Positions 55,353 through 63,866 of a stretch of DNA of 64,000 nucleotides are shown piece by piece; the stretch's first letter is position 1; every line of letters begins with the position of its first letter. The notes under the pieces are model-generated. The model was not told the DNA's origin. It made no database searches and saw only the letters and a list, made by a program, of their open reading frames with translations. The translations under genes were made by a program, and so were the position numbers. The DNA is from DATFRY01 sp035489015 (lineage in GTDB: Bacteria; Myxococcota_A; Polyangia; Haliangiales; Haliangiaceae). The DNA lies in assembly GCA_035489015.1 (NCBI GenBank), contig DATHKR010000235.1:1-64000 (forward strand), in the 5' to 3' direction.

Positions 55353-55771
55353 TGGGCACCCTCCAGGATCCAGCGCTCGACGAGATCGATGTCGCCGTCC
55401 GGCAGCGGCCGGTCGGGCGGCATCTGCCGCGGCACCTCCTCGCCGATGAGCAGGTACATGAGCGCGGAGCGCTCCGGCTGGCCGGGCGAGACGAAGTTGC
55501 GCAGCGCCTGACCGGGCGGATTGTTCGACTCGCAAGCCTTGCCTACCAGGATGGTGTAGGCCGACTCGATCGAGTGGAGGTCCACCCCCGCCTCGGCGTT
55601 GTCCTCGGTGTGGCAGCTCGAGGTGGCGCAGCTCGGGGCGATGATGGCGGTGTGGATGTAGGACCAGGACGCGGGACGATCGTCCTCACCACAGGCTCCG
55701 AGCCACAAGAAGGCAGCTCCGGCCAGTGTGAGGGCGCCGATCGCGCGCGCGAGGGCGTGGCGACGCTCCAT
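55343..55771 (-). CDS. cytochrome-c-like lipoprotein with CX4CH motif
   Basis: A 142-residue lipoprotein (lipobox WLGAC, C27). The mature part follows the planctomycete/myxobacterial cytochrome c pattern: YIHTAIIAPSC, ATSSCHTEDNAEAGVDLHS, FVSPGQPERSALMYLLIG, RQMPPDRPLPDGDIDLVERWILEGAQC. The heme site would be C48-ATSS-C53-H54, i.e. C-X4-CH, with the Met of QMPPD as sixth ligand. Such proteins are widely annotated but rarely studied. It is the first gene of a five-gene minus-strand operon. Confidence 0.85.
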   Translation of the reverse strand: MERRHALARAIGALTLAGAAFLWLGACGEDDRPASWSYIHTAIIAPSCATSSCHTEDNAEAGVDLHSIESAYTILVGKACESNNPPGQALRNFVSPGQPERSALMYLLIGEEVPRQMPPDRPLPDGDIDLVERWILEGAQCN

Positions 55772-55989
55772 AGGTTGGCGTCATCTCACGGACCTCAACC
55801 GGGTTCAAGTTTCCGGGCCGGCAGCATTCGGTTCATCACCACCACCCATGGGGACGAACTGGCCAGCCCCGGCGCCAGAGGCGGGGACAACCGGCCTGGC
55901 CGGCGCTCTCCAAGCGAGCGAGATCGCTTGCCGGGCGTCGCGGCGCAGGCTGGTACGCTCATTGTATTGGGTAGGACACCGGAACACCC

Positions 55990-58900
55990 ATGCCCACCAA
56001 TCCAGCCACCGGACGAGCCATCGGAGCCAGCGGCAGCCAGGTCCAGGTCGGCGGTCTCGATGACGGTGGCGATCATCAAGGCGGCGCGAGCTTCGATCCG
56101 CGCGAGGAGCTGGCCGCCGCCCGGCGAGAGGCGATCTACACCGCGCGGGCCGACTGGTCGCAGCTCGCGCGGCTGCACACCGCCCAGGTCGATTCCGCCG
56201 CCGACGCGACCGAGCGGGCGCGCGCGCTGTGCCGGGCCGCCGCCGTCTATCGCATCCACCTCGGCGATGTGGCCGCGGCGCTGCCGCTGCTCGGCCGCGC
56301 GCTGGCCGATTGCCCCGACGATCCCGAGGTGGCCGCCGATCTCGAGGCCGCCGCGCGCGTGTCGGCCGACGCCGCTGCCGAGGTGCGCGCGCTCTGCGCC
56401 GGCGCGGCCGTCGGTCTCGAGCTGAGCGCGCCCGACCTGGCCGCGGAGCTGTGGCTGCGCGCGGCGCTGATCGACGCCGCGGTGCGCGGCGACATCGCGT
56501 CGGCGACCGACGCGATCGGCCGGGTCGGCGGGGTGGCCGCGCGGATGGCCGGGCTGCTCGAGCGGATCGAGCGCAGCGCCGGGTCGGTCGGGCTGCTCGA
56601 CACGCTCGCGCTCCTGTGCCGCCGGGCCGGCGACGGCGCGCGCGAGAAGCGGGTGCTGCTGCGCTCGCTCGACCTGGCCGCCGACCGGGGCGACTGCGCC
56701 GCCCGCCACCGTGCGATCGCCGCGCTCGCCAGGGCCGAGGGAGACGCGGACAGCGCCGGGTGGCACGAGCGCGAGGCGGATGAGCTCGAGCGGCTCGCGC
56801 GGGTGCAGATGATCGCTGGCGAGCCGGCCGGCGCCGGCGGCGCGTCGCCGCCGTTCCGCGTGCCCGGCCCCGACGCGTTCGATCACGACCGCGCCACCGC
56901 CGCGCTTGCCGACCGGGCCTGGCGCGAGCGGCGCTGGCATGCTCTCGAACCGCTGGTCGATCGCCTGCTCCGGTCCGACGGGGCGGGCGCGGCGGGCGCG
57001 ACGGTCGACGACGATCAGCCGTCGCCGGTCGAGCTCCACTATCGGGCCGGGCGCGCCGCCCTCGAGCTCGGCAAGTTCGACAAGGCGTGCCGCCACTACC
57101 ACGAGGCGCTCGCGTTCGACCAGGTCCACCTGCCGGCGCTGCTCGAGCACGCCATGGCCGCGGCCGAGCTCGAGCGATGGGATCAGGCGCACGAGCTGTG
57201 CGGCGCCGCGCTGCTGGTCCAGCGAAGCCTCGGCCGCCCCGACGCGGAGCTGGCCGAGACTCTCTACCGAATGGGCGAGGCGCGCGCGCGCGGCGGCGGC
57301 GCGGCGGCCCGGGCCGAGGCGCAGACGCTGTACGCCAGCGCGCTCGACGTCCACCCGGCCCACCGGCGCGCGCTGGACGCGGCCTGCCGGGCCCACCGCG
57401 AGGCAGGCGACCTGCGCTCGGTCGAGCGCCTGCTGCGCGCCGCGCTGCCCCGCGCCAGCCGGCGGCGACGGACCGGCCTCATGGTCGAGCTGGCCGGGCT
57501 GGAGTCGCGCTTCCTCGGCGATCCAGGCGCCGCGGTGGCGCTGATCCGCCAGGCGCTCACCCAGGCCCCCGGCGAGCGGCACCTCCTCATCGCGCTGGTC
57601 GAGCACTGCCAGGCGGCCGGTCGATGGCGCGAGGCGGTCGACGCGGTGACCCAGCTGGCCGAGCAGGAGGGCAGCGCGCTGCGGCGCGGGCGCTACCACC
57701 AGCTCGCCAGCGGGCTGGCGATGAGTCTATCGACGGCGCCGGTCGAGGCGATCGCGCACCTCGAGCGTGCGCTCGACTGCTACTTCGGCGCGGGCGGGCC
57801 ACCGTCGGATCGGGCGCGGGTCCGCTGCCTGGGCGCCTTTCGCGAGATCGAGGGCATCCTGCGCGCGCGCGCCGACTGGCGAGGGCTCGAGCGCGCGTAC
57901 CGCGCGATGATCGCGCGGCTCGAGGCGAGCGCGCCGGAGCGGGCCGGGCTGATGGCCGAGCTGGGCCAGCTTCGCGCCGAGCCGCTCGGCCAGCCGGCGG
58001 CGCCGTCCTCGATGGCGTCCGCGGCGCCGGTGGCCGCCGCGGCGCCCGCCTCGACCCCGGCAGCGGGGCCGTCCTCGACGCCGGCCGCCGCGCTCATCGA
58101 TCTCCACCAGGGCGTCGCGCCGGACGAGCTCGACAAGCTGATCGAGCGGCGCCGCAAGCTCATCGCCGCCGAGCCGTTCCAGGCCGAGCACTACTCGGCG
58201 CTGCGCAGCCTGTTCGTGAAGAGCAAGAACCGCGACGGCACCTTCTGCGCCTGCCGGGCGCTCGCCTTCCTCGATCGCGCCGATCGCCAGGAGAAGGACT
58301 TCTACCGCGCGCACCGGCCCGACCGGGTGACCTGGCCGTCGCGCGGGCTGGCCGGCGCGGACTGGCGCCGGCTGCGCCACCCGGGCGAGGACCCGCTGGT
58401 GTCCGCGGTGTTCGCGCTGTCGGCCGAGCGAGTCGCTCTGTCGATGTCGACCACGGCCCGGCGGCTGCGCCTGCGCGACGACGCGTCGGCCTCGCTCGAC
58501 AACGTGCGCCATCTGTTTCGCAGCGCGTGCACCGCGCTCGGGGTGGCCGAGCCGGACCTGTTCCTGGCCCCCGGGGTCGAGTCCGACGTGGTCCTGGCCA
58601 ACCTCCGGCGCGGCCCGTCGCTGGCCCCGGCGTTCGTGGTCGGCCGTCACATGTACCAGGGCCGGACCGGCGGGCAGATGGTGCAGTCCATGGCGCGCGC
58701 GCTCAGCTACGCGCGGCCGCACGCGTACCTGCGCCTGCTGCTGGGCCCGTCGAGCCGGGTCGCGGCCGCGTTCGCCGCTGCCTGCGTGGTCGGCGGCGAG
58801 GCCAACGACGGCGCCGCCGCCGACGACGTCGCCGAGATCGCCGAGGCGATCCGCCCGCCCAGGTCGGACGCGGTGTGGCTGGCCGAGCTGCGCGGCGCGG

Positions 58901-59151
58901 TGCGCCGGCTGCGCGAGCGCGGCAGCGAGGTCGAGGTCGGTCGGTTCTGCCGCGCGCTCGACGCCACCGCGCGCCGCGCCGGGCTCCTGTTCGGCGGCGC
59001 CCTCGATGTCGCCGCCGCCGATCTCCACCGCGAGCCGATGTTCGCCCGCTCGCGCCCGCGCAACGAGCGCCTCGCCGACCTCCTGGTCCACTCGGTCTCC
59101 GAGGAGCACCTGGCCCTGCGCCGGGACCTCCGCCTCGGGCTTCAGGACTGA
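55990..59151 (+). CDS. large cytoplasmic TPR protein
   Basis: A 1053-residue protein without signal peptide or membrane span. Residues 40-650 are largely tetratricopeptide repeats (for example VELHYRAGRAALELGKFDKACRHYHEALAFDQ and TLYASALDVHPAHRRALDAACRAHREAGD). After an Ala/Pro/Ser-rich linker (670-705) comes a C-terminal domain of about 340 residues (ADEL-type helix LIERRRKLIAAEPFQAEHYSALRSLF, CACRALAFL, and FVVGRHMYQGRTGGQMVQSMARALSYARPHAYLRLLLG) that recurs in myxobacterial TPR proteins but has no known activity. It is probably a scaffold or regulator. The ATG at 55990 starts the first ordered segment after a polar leader. Confidence 0.85.
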   Translation: MPTNPATGRAIGASGSQVQVGGLDDGGDHQGGASFDPREELAAARREAIYTARADWSQLARLHTAQVDSAADATERARALCRAAAVYRIHLGDVAAALPLLGRALADCPDDPEVAADLEAAARVSADAAAEVRALCAGAAVGLELSAPDLAAELWLRAALIDAAVRGDIASATDAIGRVGGVAARMAGLLERIERSAGSVGLLDTLALLCRRAGDGAREKRVLLRSLDLAADRGDCAARHRAIAALARAEGDADSAGWHEREADELERLARVQMIAGEPAGAGGASPPFRVPGPDAFDHDRATAALADRAWRERRWHALEPLVDRLLRSDGAGAAGATVDDDQPSPVELHYRAGRAALELGKFDKACRHYHEALAFDQVHLPALLEHAMAAAELERWDQAHELCGAALLVQRSLGRPDAELAETLYRMGEARARGGGAAARAEAQTLYASALDVHPAHRRALDAACRAHREAGDLRSVERLLRAALPRASRRRRTGLMVELAGLESRFLGDPGAAVALIRQALTQAPGERHLLIALVEHCQAAGRWREAVDAVTQLAEQEGSALRRGRYHQLASGLAMSLSTAPVEAIAHLERALDCYFGAGGPPSDRARVRCLGAFREIEGILRARADWRGLERAYRAMIARLEASAPERAGLMAELGQLRAEPLGQPAAPSSMASAAPVAAAAPASTPAAGPSSTPAAALIDLHQGVAPDELDKLIERRRKLIAAEPFQAEHYSALRSLFVKSKNRDGTFCACRALAFLDRADRQEKDFYRAHRPDRVTWPSRGLAGADWRRLRHPGEDPLVSAVFALSAERVALSMSTTARRLRLRDDASASLDNVRHLFRSACTALGVAEPDLFLAPGVESDVVLANLRRGPSLAPAFVVGRHMYQGRTGGQMVQSMARALSYARPHAYLRLLLGPSSRVAAAFAAACVVGGEANDGAAADDVAEIAEAIRPPRSDAVWLAELRGAVRRLRERGSEVEVGRFCRALDATARRAGLLFGGALDVAAADLHREPMFARSRPRNERLADLLVHSVSEEHLALRRDLRLGLQD

Positions 59152-59178
59152 TCCAGAGCTGCCCCGAGCTCTCGCCGA

Positions 59179-60318
59179 TCAGAAGCGCAGCGACGCGGAC
59201 ACGCCGACCTGATCCGGACCGATCATCGGCGCCAGCGCGGCGCTCTGGTCGGCGCGGTGGCGGCGGGCGCGGAAGAACAGGATGCCGGACACGATCGCGC
59301 TGGCCCCCGCCCCGGCGAAGCAGATGTTGGCGACGAGCGACCGCTGCTCGGCCCGGTCGGCCACGCGCTTCGCCTTGCTGAACTCGACCTCGTACTCGGT
59401 GCCGCGGATGTCGTCGAGCTCGTCCACCGCCGACTGCGCGCTGATGCCCGCCCAGGTCCCGGCCGCGCCGACCGCCACCGCGACCCCGCCCCACAGGATC
59501 CAGCTGGCGTAGATCGGCGGCCGCTCGCTCCGGCTCTCCACCGACGCGTCCGCCCGCGGGCTGGCCGCGACCGCCTGCGCGCTGGCCGGGGCCGGCTCGT
59601 CGGCGGTCGGGCGCGCGCCGCCCGAGTCGATGTCGAGCGAGAGCGGCGCGTCGGGGCTGCCCAGCTCGACCACGCGGTTGCCGTGCTGGTCCACGCCGGC
59701 GATGGTGAAGCGGGTCACCCCGCGCGGCAGCTCCAGGTCGAAGCGCGCCCCGTCACCGGGCGGGGTCTTGCCGGCCGCGCCCCCGCCGGCCACCGACAGC
59801 TCGGCGCCGTCGGCGCGGCGGTAGGCGATGCGCGCGCCGACCACCACGCCCATCGGATCCGACTGCACGATCACCGCGATGACGACCGGGTTCTGGCCGA
59901 CGATGCGGTGCGCGATGGCCAGCGGCTTCGCGCCGCGCAGCGCCTTGCGCGCCCTGCGGAACGGCCGGTTGATCTTCGGCGACAGCCCCGCGCGCAGCTC
60001 GAGGCCGGGGTCGATCGCCAGCGCCAGGCGGAACGCCTTTTCCGCCGCCGCGGCGTGGTCGAGGCTGGCGCGCACCTCGCCGAGCAGGAGGTAGAGCTGC
60101 GCGGTCGTCGCCGGCCCGCTGGTGCCGGCCTCGAGCGTCTTTCCGAGGGTGGCGAGCGCGTCGTCGTAGCGCAGCTCGCCGAGCTGGGTCCGCGCCCGCT
60201 CGAGGCCGCCCTCGTCCTGGGCCTGGGCCGCCGCGCGACCGGGCCCCGCTGCCACCAGCACGAGCACGAGCGCGACCCCCAGCCGCCGCGCCGGCATGGA
60301 TCTCGGCTCGCTCACCAT
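59179..60318 (-). CDS. TPR-containing membrane protein coupled to PEGA kinase
   Basis: A 379-residue protein with a signal peptide (about 1-32), two to three TPR units (ERARTQLGELRYDDALATLGKTLEAG; AQLYLLLGEVRASLDHAAAAEKAFRLALAIDPGLEL), a beta domain (VVIAVIVQSDPMGVVVGARIAYRR to about 230), an Ala/Pro linker and two spans near the end (WILWGGVAVAVGAAGTWAGI and VANICFAGAGASAIVSGILFF). Its start overlaps the stop of the kinase gene by 7 bp, so the two are made together, and it may serve as the kinase's outer sensor or target. Similar TPR proteins follow PEGA kinases in other myxobacteria as far as I recall. Confidence 0.82.
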   Translation of the reverse strand: MVSEPRSMPARRLGVALVLVLVAAGPGRAAAQAQDEGGLERARTQLGELRYDDALATLGKTLEAGTSGPATTAQLYLLLGEVRASLDHAAAAEKAFRLALAIDPGLELRAGLSPKINRPFRRARKALRGAKPLAIAHRIVGQNPVVIAVIVQSDPMGVVVGARIAYRRADGAELSVAGGGAAGKTPPGDGARFDLELPRGVTRFTIAGVDQHGNRVVELGSPDAPLSLDIDSGGARPTADEPAPASAQAVAASPRADASVESRSERPPIYASWILWGGVAVAVGAAGTWAGISAQSAVDELDDIRGTEYEVEFSKAKRVADRAEQRSLVANICFAGAGASAIVSGILFFRARRHRADQSAALAPMIGPDQVGVSASLRF

Positions 60319-62852
60319 TTGATCGACTTGCGCAGCTCCTGCCCGGGCGTGATCCGCACGCGCATCTTCTTGTCCGGCTGCCCGCCCGACGACACCAGCC
60401 GCAGCCGGTGCGGTCCAGACCCGAGCCCGAGGCGGACCAGCGGGGTGAGGCCGCGCTTCTTGCCGTCGACGAACACGGTCGCGTACGGCTCCGCGTTGAT
60501 GGTGAGGAATCCGTCCTGGGCGGCCCCGGCCGCGCTCGCCGCGCTCGCCTCGTCGCGCTGGCGATCGCGCGGCCTGGCGCCGTCCCGCTCGCCGGCGCCG
60601 GCCTTCTCGGCCCGGCGCTCGCGTCGCTCGCGCAGCCGTTCGCGCCGCTCGCGCGCGGTCTCGCGCTCCTCGGTCCGGCTCGCGCCGTCGTCGCCGCCCT
60701 TGCCAGCCGCCGCGGTCGCCGCGGCGTCCCGGCCAGCGCCGGCCGCCTGGCCCTTCGCCGCCTGGTCGCTCGCCGCCTGGCCGCTCGCCGCCTGGCCACG
60801 CGCCGCCGCACCGCTCGCCGCCGTGCCGCTCGCCGTCTGGCCGCGCGCCACCTCGCCGCGCGCCGCCGCGCTGCTCGCCGCCTGGCCCTTCGCCGCTGAA
60901 TCGCTGCCGCCGCCCGGCGCGCCCGCGCCGCCCGCCGCGCTAGCAGCCGACCCCGGACCCGCCGGCGCCGCGATCTCGCCAGCGCCGACCGACGCAGCCA
61001 CCGCCGGCGCCGCGGCCGTCGCGGCCGGCTTTCTCTTTGCCGCGCCGCGCCCGTTCAGCATCAGCACCAGCGTGGCGCCGGTCGCCGCCGACGCCGCCAG
61101 CGCGATCACCGCGACCCAGCGCCGGCGCGGCCGGACCAGCGCGATCCCCTCGTCGATCACCATCGCGACCGGCGGGGCGACGGGCGGGCCGTCCGCGCGG
61201 CGCGCCTCGGCCACCACATAAGAAGGCGGAGCCGGCGGCGGGGGGAGCAGCGACGGCCGCGGCAGCGCCACCGGCCGCGCGACCCCCTGCTGGCGGACCG
61301 CGGCCAGGACCGGCGGCGCCACCGGCCGGGTCTCCGGTTCGAGGTCCAGGTCCGCATCGCCGTCGGTGTCCGAGTCGACGATCGGCCCCTCGAAGACCGC
61401 GAGATCGTCGTCGCCTAGCTCGCCGAGCGGCTCGGCCGGGACCGGGATCTCCTGGGACTGCTGCTTGACCATGCGCGAGACCAGATCGGCATAGGCCGGC
61501 TCCGCCACCCGGGTGTCGTTGCCGCCGCCGTCCCAGTCGTCGATGACTCCCGGCGCGGAGCCCGTGGCCGGCTTGCGTCGAGCGGCGGCGCCGCCCTTGC
61601 CGGCGCCGCCCTTGCCGACCGGCCGACCGCGGCCGTCCTCGCCGTCGGCGATGATCGGGTCGATCTTCTGGAGGGTCGGCACCGACTCGTCCATCGAGTC
61701 GCTCGCCACCACCGCCTCGTCCATCGATCCGTCGTCGCCCCACTCCGCGCCCGCCGACGGCGACGGCCGCCCACCGGTAGCCCGCTCGTCGGAGATGCTC
61801 GCGTCGGTGGCGCGAGGATCCGCACCCGGCGACGCCGCGCCCAGGCGATCGGCCTCCTGCCGCCGGTGGGCCGCGAACACCCGCTCGCGCTGCGCGCCCA
61901 GCTCGGCGGCGAACGCGACCTCCATCTCGGCCGCGATCGCCAGCGTGGTCAGCGGTGCGCCGAGCGGACGGATCGACTGCTCCACCGCCGCGGCCAGCTC
62001 GCGCGCGGTCTGGAACCGCTCGGAGGCCGGCCGGGCCAGCGCCCGCATGATTGCCTCGTCCAGATCGGGCGGCAGATCGGGGCGGAACTTGGTGGGCCGC
62101 GGGATCGGCTCCTCGACGATGGCGCGCCAGGTCAAGAGGTCGCTCGAGCGCTTGAACAGCCGCCGCCCGACCACCGCCTCCCACAGGATGGTGCCGAGCG
62201 CGAAGATGTCGGTGGTGCTGTCGACCGTGTCGCCCTGCAGCTGCTCGGGCGCCATGTACGAGTACGTGCCCTTCACCGAGCCGGTCTGCACCTGACCGAT
62301 CGCGCCGCGCACCTTGACGATGCCGAAGTCGAGCACCTTGGCGACTCCGGCCGAGGTCACGAACACGTTGCGAGGGTTGATGTCGCGGTGCACCACGTGG
62401 GCGCTCTCGCCGTCCGGATCGCGCAGCGAGTGAGCGTGGTGGAGCCCCTCGGCGGTCTGCGTCACCAGCGACGCGACCAGGCGCAGATCGGCCATCTGCG
62501 GGGCCCGCTTGCGCGCGACCATCACGTCGGCGAGCGGCAGCCCCTCGAGGTACTCGAGCGCCATGTAGTAGCGCCCGTCGACCTGGCCCAGCTCGTACAC
62601 CGAACACACGTTCGGGTGGCTGATGCGCGCCGCGGTTCGCGCCTCGGCCACGAACATGTCGACGATCTCGGGCTTGTCGGTCAGGTGCGACTGAATGCGC
62701 TTGATGACCACCAGCTTCTCGAACCCACCCGCCGAGCGCAGCTGGGCCAGGAACAGCTCGCCCATGCCCCCGCCGCCGATGCGGGCGAGCAGCGTGTACT
62801 TGCCGAACTGGATCGGTCGCTCGCGCCGCGGAGATTGAGCACTGGAGGCCAT
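60312..62852 (-). CDS. Ser/Thr protein kinase with PEGA domain
   Basis: An 846-residue membrane kinase. The kinase domain (17-285) has GGGGMG, catalytic K51 and DFG (175-177); the catalytic loop reads HRDINPRN, with D157 in place but N159 at the position that is Lys in most kinases. Kinases of this bacterial subgroup often have Ser there, so activity is likely but not assured. A long acidic and Pro-rich cytoplasmic linker leads to a membrane span (579-601), then ten KGQAA/SGQAA pentapeptide repeats (655-704), a very basic Arg/Glu helix (about 727-752) and a PEGA domain (780-846; TINAEPYATVFVDGKKRGLTPL) that should bind cell wall or surface polymers. A clean TATACT lies 15 nt before the ATG. 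Confidence 0.92.
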   Translation of the reverse strand: MASSAQSPRRERPIQFGKYTLLARIGGGGMGELFLAQLRSAGGFEKLVVIKRIQSHLTDKPEIVDMFVAEARTAARISHPNVCSVYELGQVDGRYYMALEYLEGLPLADVMVARKRAPQMADLRLVASLVTQTAEGLHHAHSLRDPDGESAHVVHRDINPRNVFVTSAGVAKVLDFGIVKVRGAIGQVQTGSVKGTYSYMAPEQLQGDTVDSTTDIFALGTILWEAVVGRRLFKRSSDLLTWRAIVEEPIPRPTKFRPDLPPDLDEAIMRALARPASERFQTARELAAAVEQSIRPLGAPLTTLAIAAEMEVAFAAELGAQRERVFAAHRRQEADRLGAASPGADPRATDASISDERATGGRPSPSAGAEWGDDGSMDEAVVASDSMDESVPTLQKIDPIIADGEDGRGRPVGKGGAGKGGAAARRKPATGSAPGVIDDWDGGGNDTRVAEPAYADLVSRMVKQQSQEIPVPAEPLGELGDDDLAVFEGPIVDSDTDGDADLDLEPETRPVAPPVLAAVRQQGVARPVALPRPSLLPPPPAPPSYVVAEARRADGPPVAPPVAMVIDEGIALVRPRRRWVAVIALAASAATGATLVLMLNGRGAAKRKPAATAAAPAVAASVGAGEIAAPAGPGSAASAAGGAGAPGGGSDSAAKGQAASSAAARGEVARGQTASGTAASGAAARGQAASGQAASDQAAKGQAAGAGRDAAATAAAGKGGDDGASRTEERETARERRERLRERRERRAEKAGAGERDGARPRDRQRDEASAASAAGAAQDGFLTINAEPYATVFVDGKKRGLTPLVRLGLGSGPHRLRLVSSGGQPDKKMRVRITPGQELRKSIKW
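60741..60890 (-). repeat. 15-bp tandem repeats encoding pentapeptides
   Basis: Ten in-frame 15-bp units (cgccgcctggccgct type) encode the KGQAA/SGQAA/RGQAA run in the linker outside the membrane span of the PEGA kinase. Copy number may vary between strains. Confidence 0.85.
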
Positions 62853-63006
62853 ACGAAAGAACGCGCTAGTATACCCGACCCGTTCGGAGCGCAGCCGGGG
62901 CAAACGGGGCCGCTTCCTCGTCCGCGCTCCATTGGCAGTCATGCAGAACACTCACATCCGGTGTTCCTGCTGCGGGCCGATCGTCACCAACGGTGTGCTC
63001 GCGCGC

Positions 63007-63012
63007 TACACT
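63007..63012 (+). promoter_or_regulatory. -10-like hexamer of DUF3052 gene
   Basis: TACACT lies 8 nt before the ATG of the DUF3052 gene, a distance at which transcription would start at or next to the initiation codon. No Shine-Dalgarno sequence is present, which fits a leaderless message. Confidence 0.4.
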
Positions 63013-63020
63013 GGCCGACC

Positions 63021-63509
63021 ATGGCCGGTTACTCGGGCACGCCGCTCGCGCAGAAGCTCGGCATCAAGTCGGGACACCGTCTCGCGCTGGTGTCGGCGCC
63101 GGCCGGGTTCGAACGTCAGCTCGAGGGCTTGCCCGACGCGGTCACCATCGCTCGCCAGGCGCGGGGCACCGCCGACGTCATCGTGCTGTTCAGCGAGCGC
63201 GCGGCGGATCTCGCGCCGCGGTTCGCGTCGGCCTCCCGGCACCTGGATCCGGCCGGTGGCCTGTGGGTGGCGTGGCCGAAGAAGGCATCCGGCCGCGCGA
63301 CCGATCTCACCGAGAGCACGGTCCGCGAGATCGGCCTCGCCACCGGTCTGGTCGACAACAAGGTGTGCGCCGTGGACGAGGTCTGGTCCGGTCTTCGCTT
63401 CGTGGTGCGCCTGGTCGACCGACCCGGGCCGGGTGGCCCCACCGCGACGAAGACCCGGACCCGCACCAAGCCCCGGACCATGATCGAGAACAAGCGCAGG
63501 AGGGACTGA
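63021..63509 (+). CDS. DUF3052-family protein
   Basis: A 162-residue cytoplasmic protein of the DUF3052 family: YSGTPLAQKLGIKSGHRLALVSAPAGFERQL, then ADVIVLFSERAADLAPRF, GGLWVAWPKKASGRATDLTESTVREIGL and VDNKVCAVDEVWSGLRFVVR. The family is widespread in actinobacteria and myxobacteria and its function is unknown. The C-terminal tail of about 30 residues is very basic (KTRTRTKPRTMIENKRRRD). It is coupled to the next gene by a TGATG overlap and divergent from the PEGA kinase gene. Confidence 0.9.
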   Translation: MAGYSGTPLAQKLGIKSGHRLALVSAPAGFERQLEGLPDAVTIARQARGTADVIVLFSERAADLAPRFASASRHLDPAGGLWVAWPKKASGRATDLTESTVREIGLATGLVDNKVCAVDEVWSGLRFVVRLVDRPGPGGPTATKTRTRTKPRTMIENKRRRD

Positions 63510-63820
63510 TGCATTTCAACATGGTGACCTTGATGATCCTCGGCGCCCTGGCCGCGTCGCTGCTGCTGCTGTTCCGCTCGGGCGAGCGCATTCCGGCCAT
63601 CATCGCGGTGGTGGCGGCGGGGGTGGAGACGCTGATCGCGCTACACCTGGTCTCGTTCCACGGGCCGCCCTACCTCGGCACCGTCCTGGCCGCGGCGCTG
63701 ACCATCGCCGGGGCGTGGGCCTGGTCGCGAGTGGGCTCGAAGCCGGCGGTGACCGCGGCCACCCTGGTCGCCTTCATCGGGCTGGTCCAGCTCCTCGTCG
63801 CCCTGCGCCTGCTGGCCTGA
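63509..63820 (+). CDS. small three- to four-span membrane protein
   Basis: A 103-residue hydrophobic protein with spans at about 6-21 (VTLMILGALAASLLLLF), 28-46 (IPAIIAVVAAGVETLIALH), 55-72 and 82-102. No family recognised. The start codon overlaps the DUF3052 stop (TGATG), after AGGAGGGA in the end of that gene, so it is certainly translated. The role is unknown; linkage to the DUF3052 gene suggests a common process. Confidence 0.8.
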   Translation: MHFNMVTLMILGALAASLLLLFRSGERIPAIIAVVAAGVETLIALHLVSFHGPPYLGTVLAAALTIAGAWAWSRVGSKPAVTAATLVAFIGLVQLLVALRLLA

Positions 63821-63866
63821 GCGACCTCAGCCCGAAGCGCGTCGACCTCGGTGCGATCGTCGTCGG

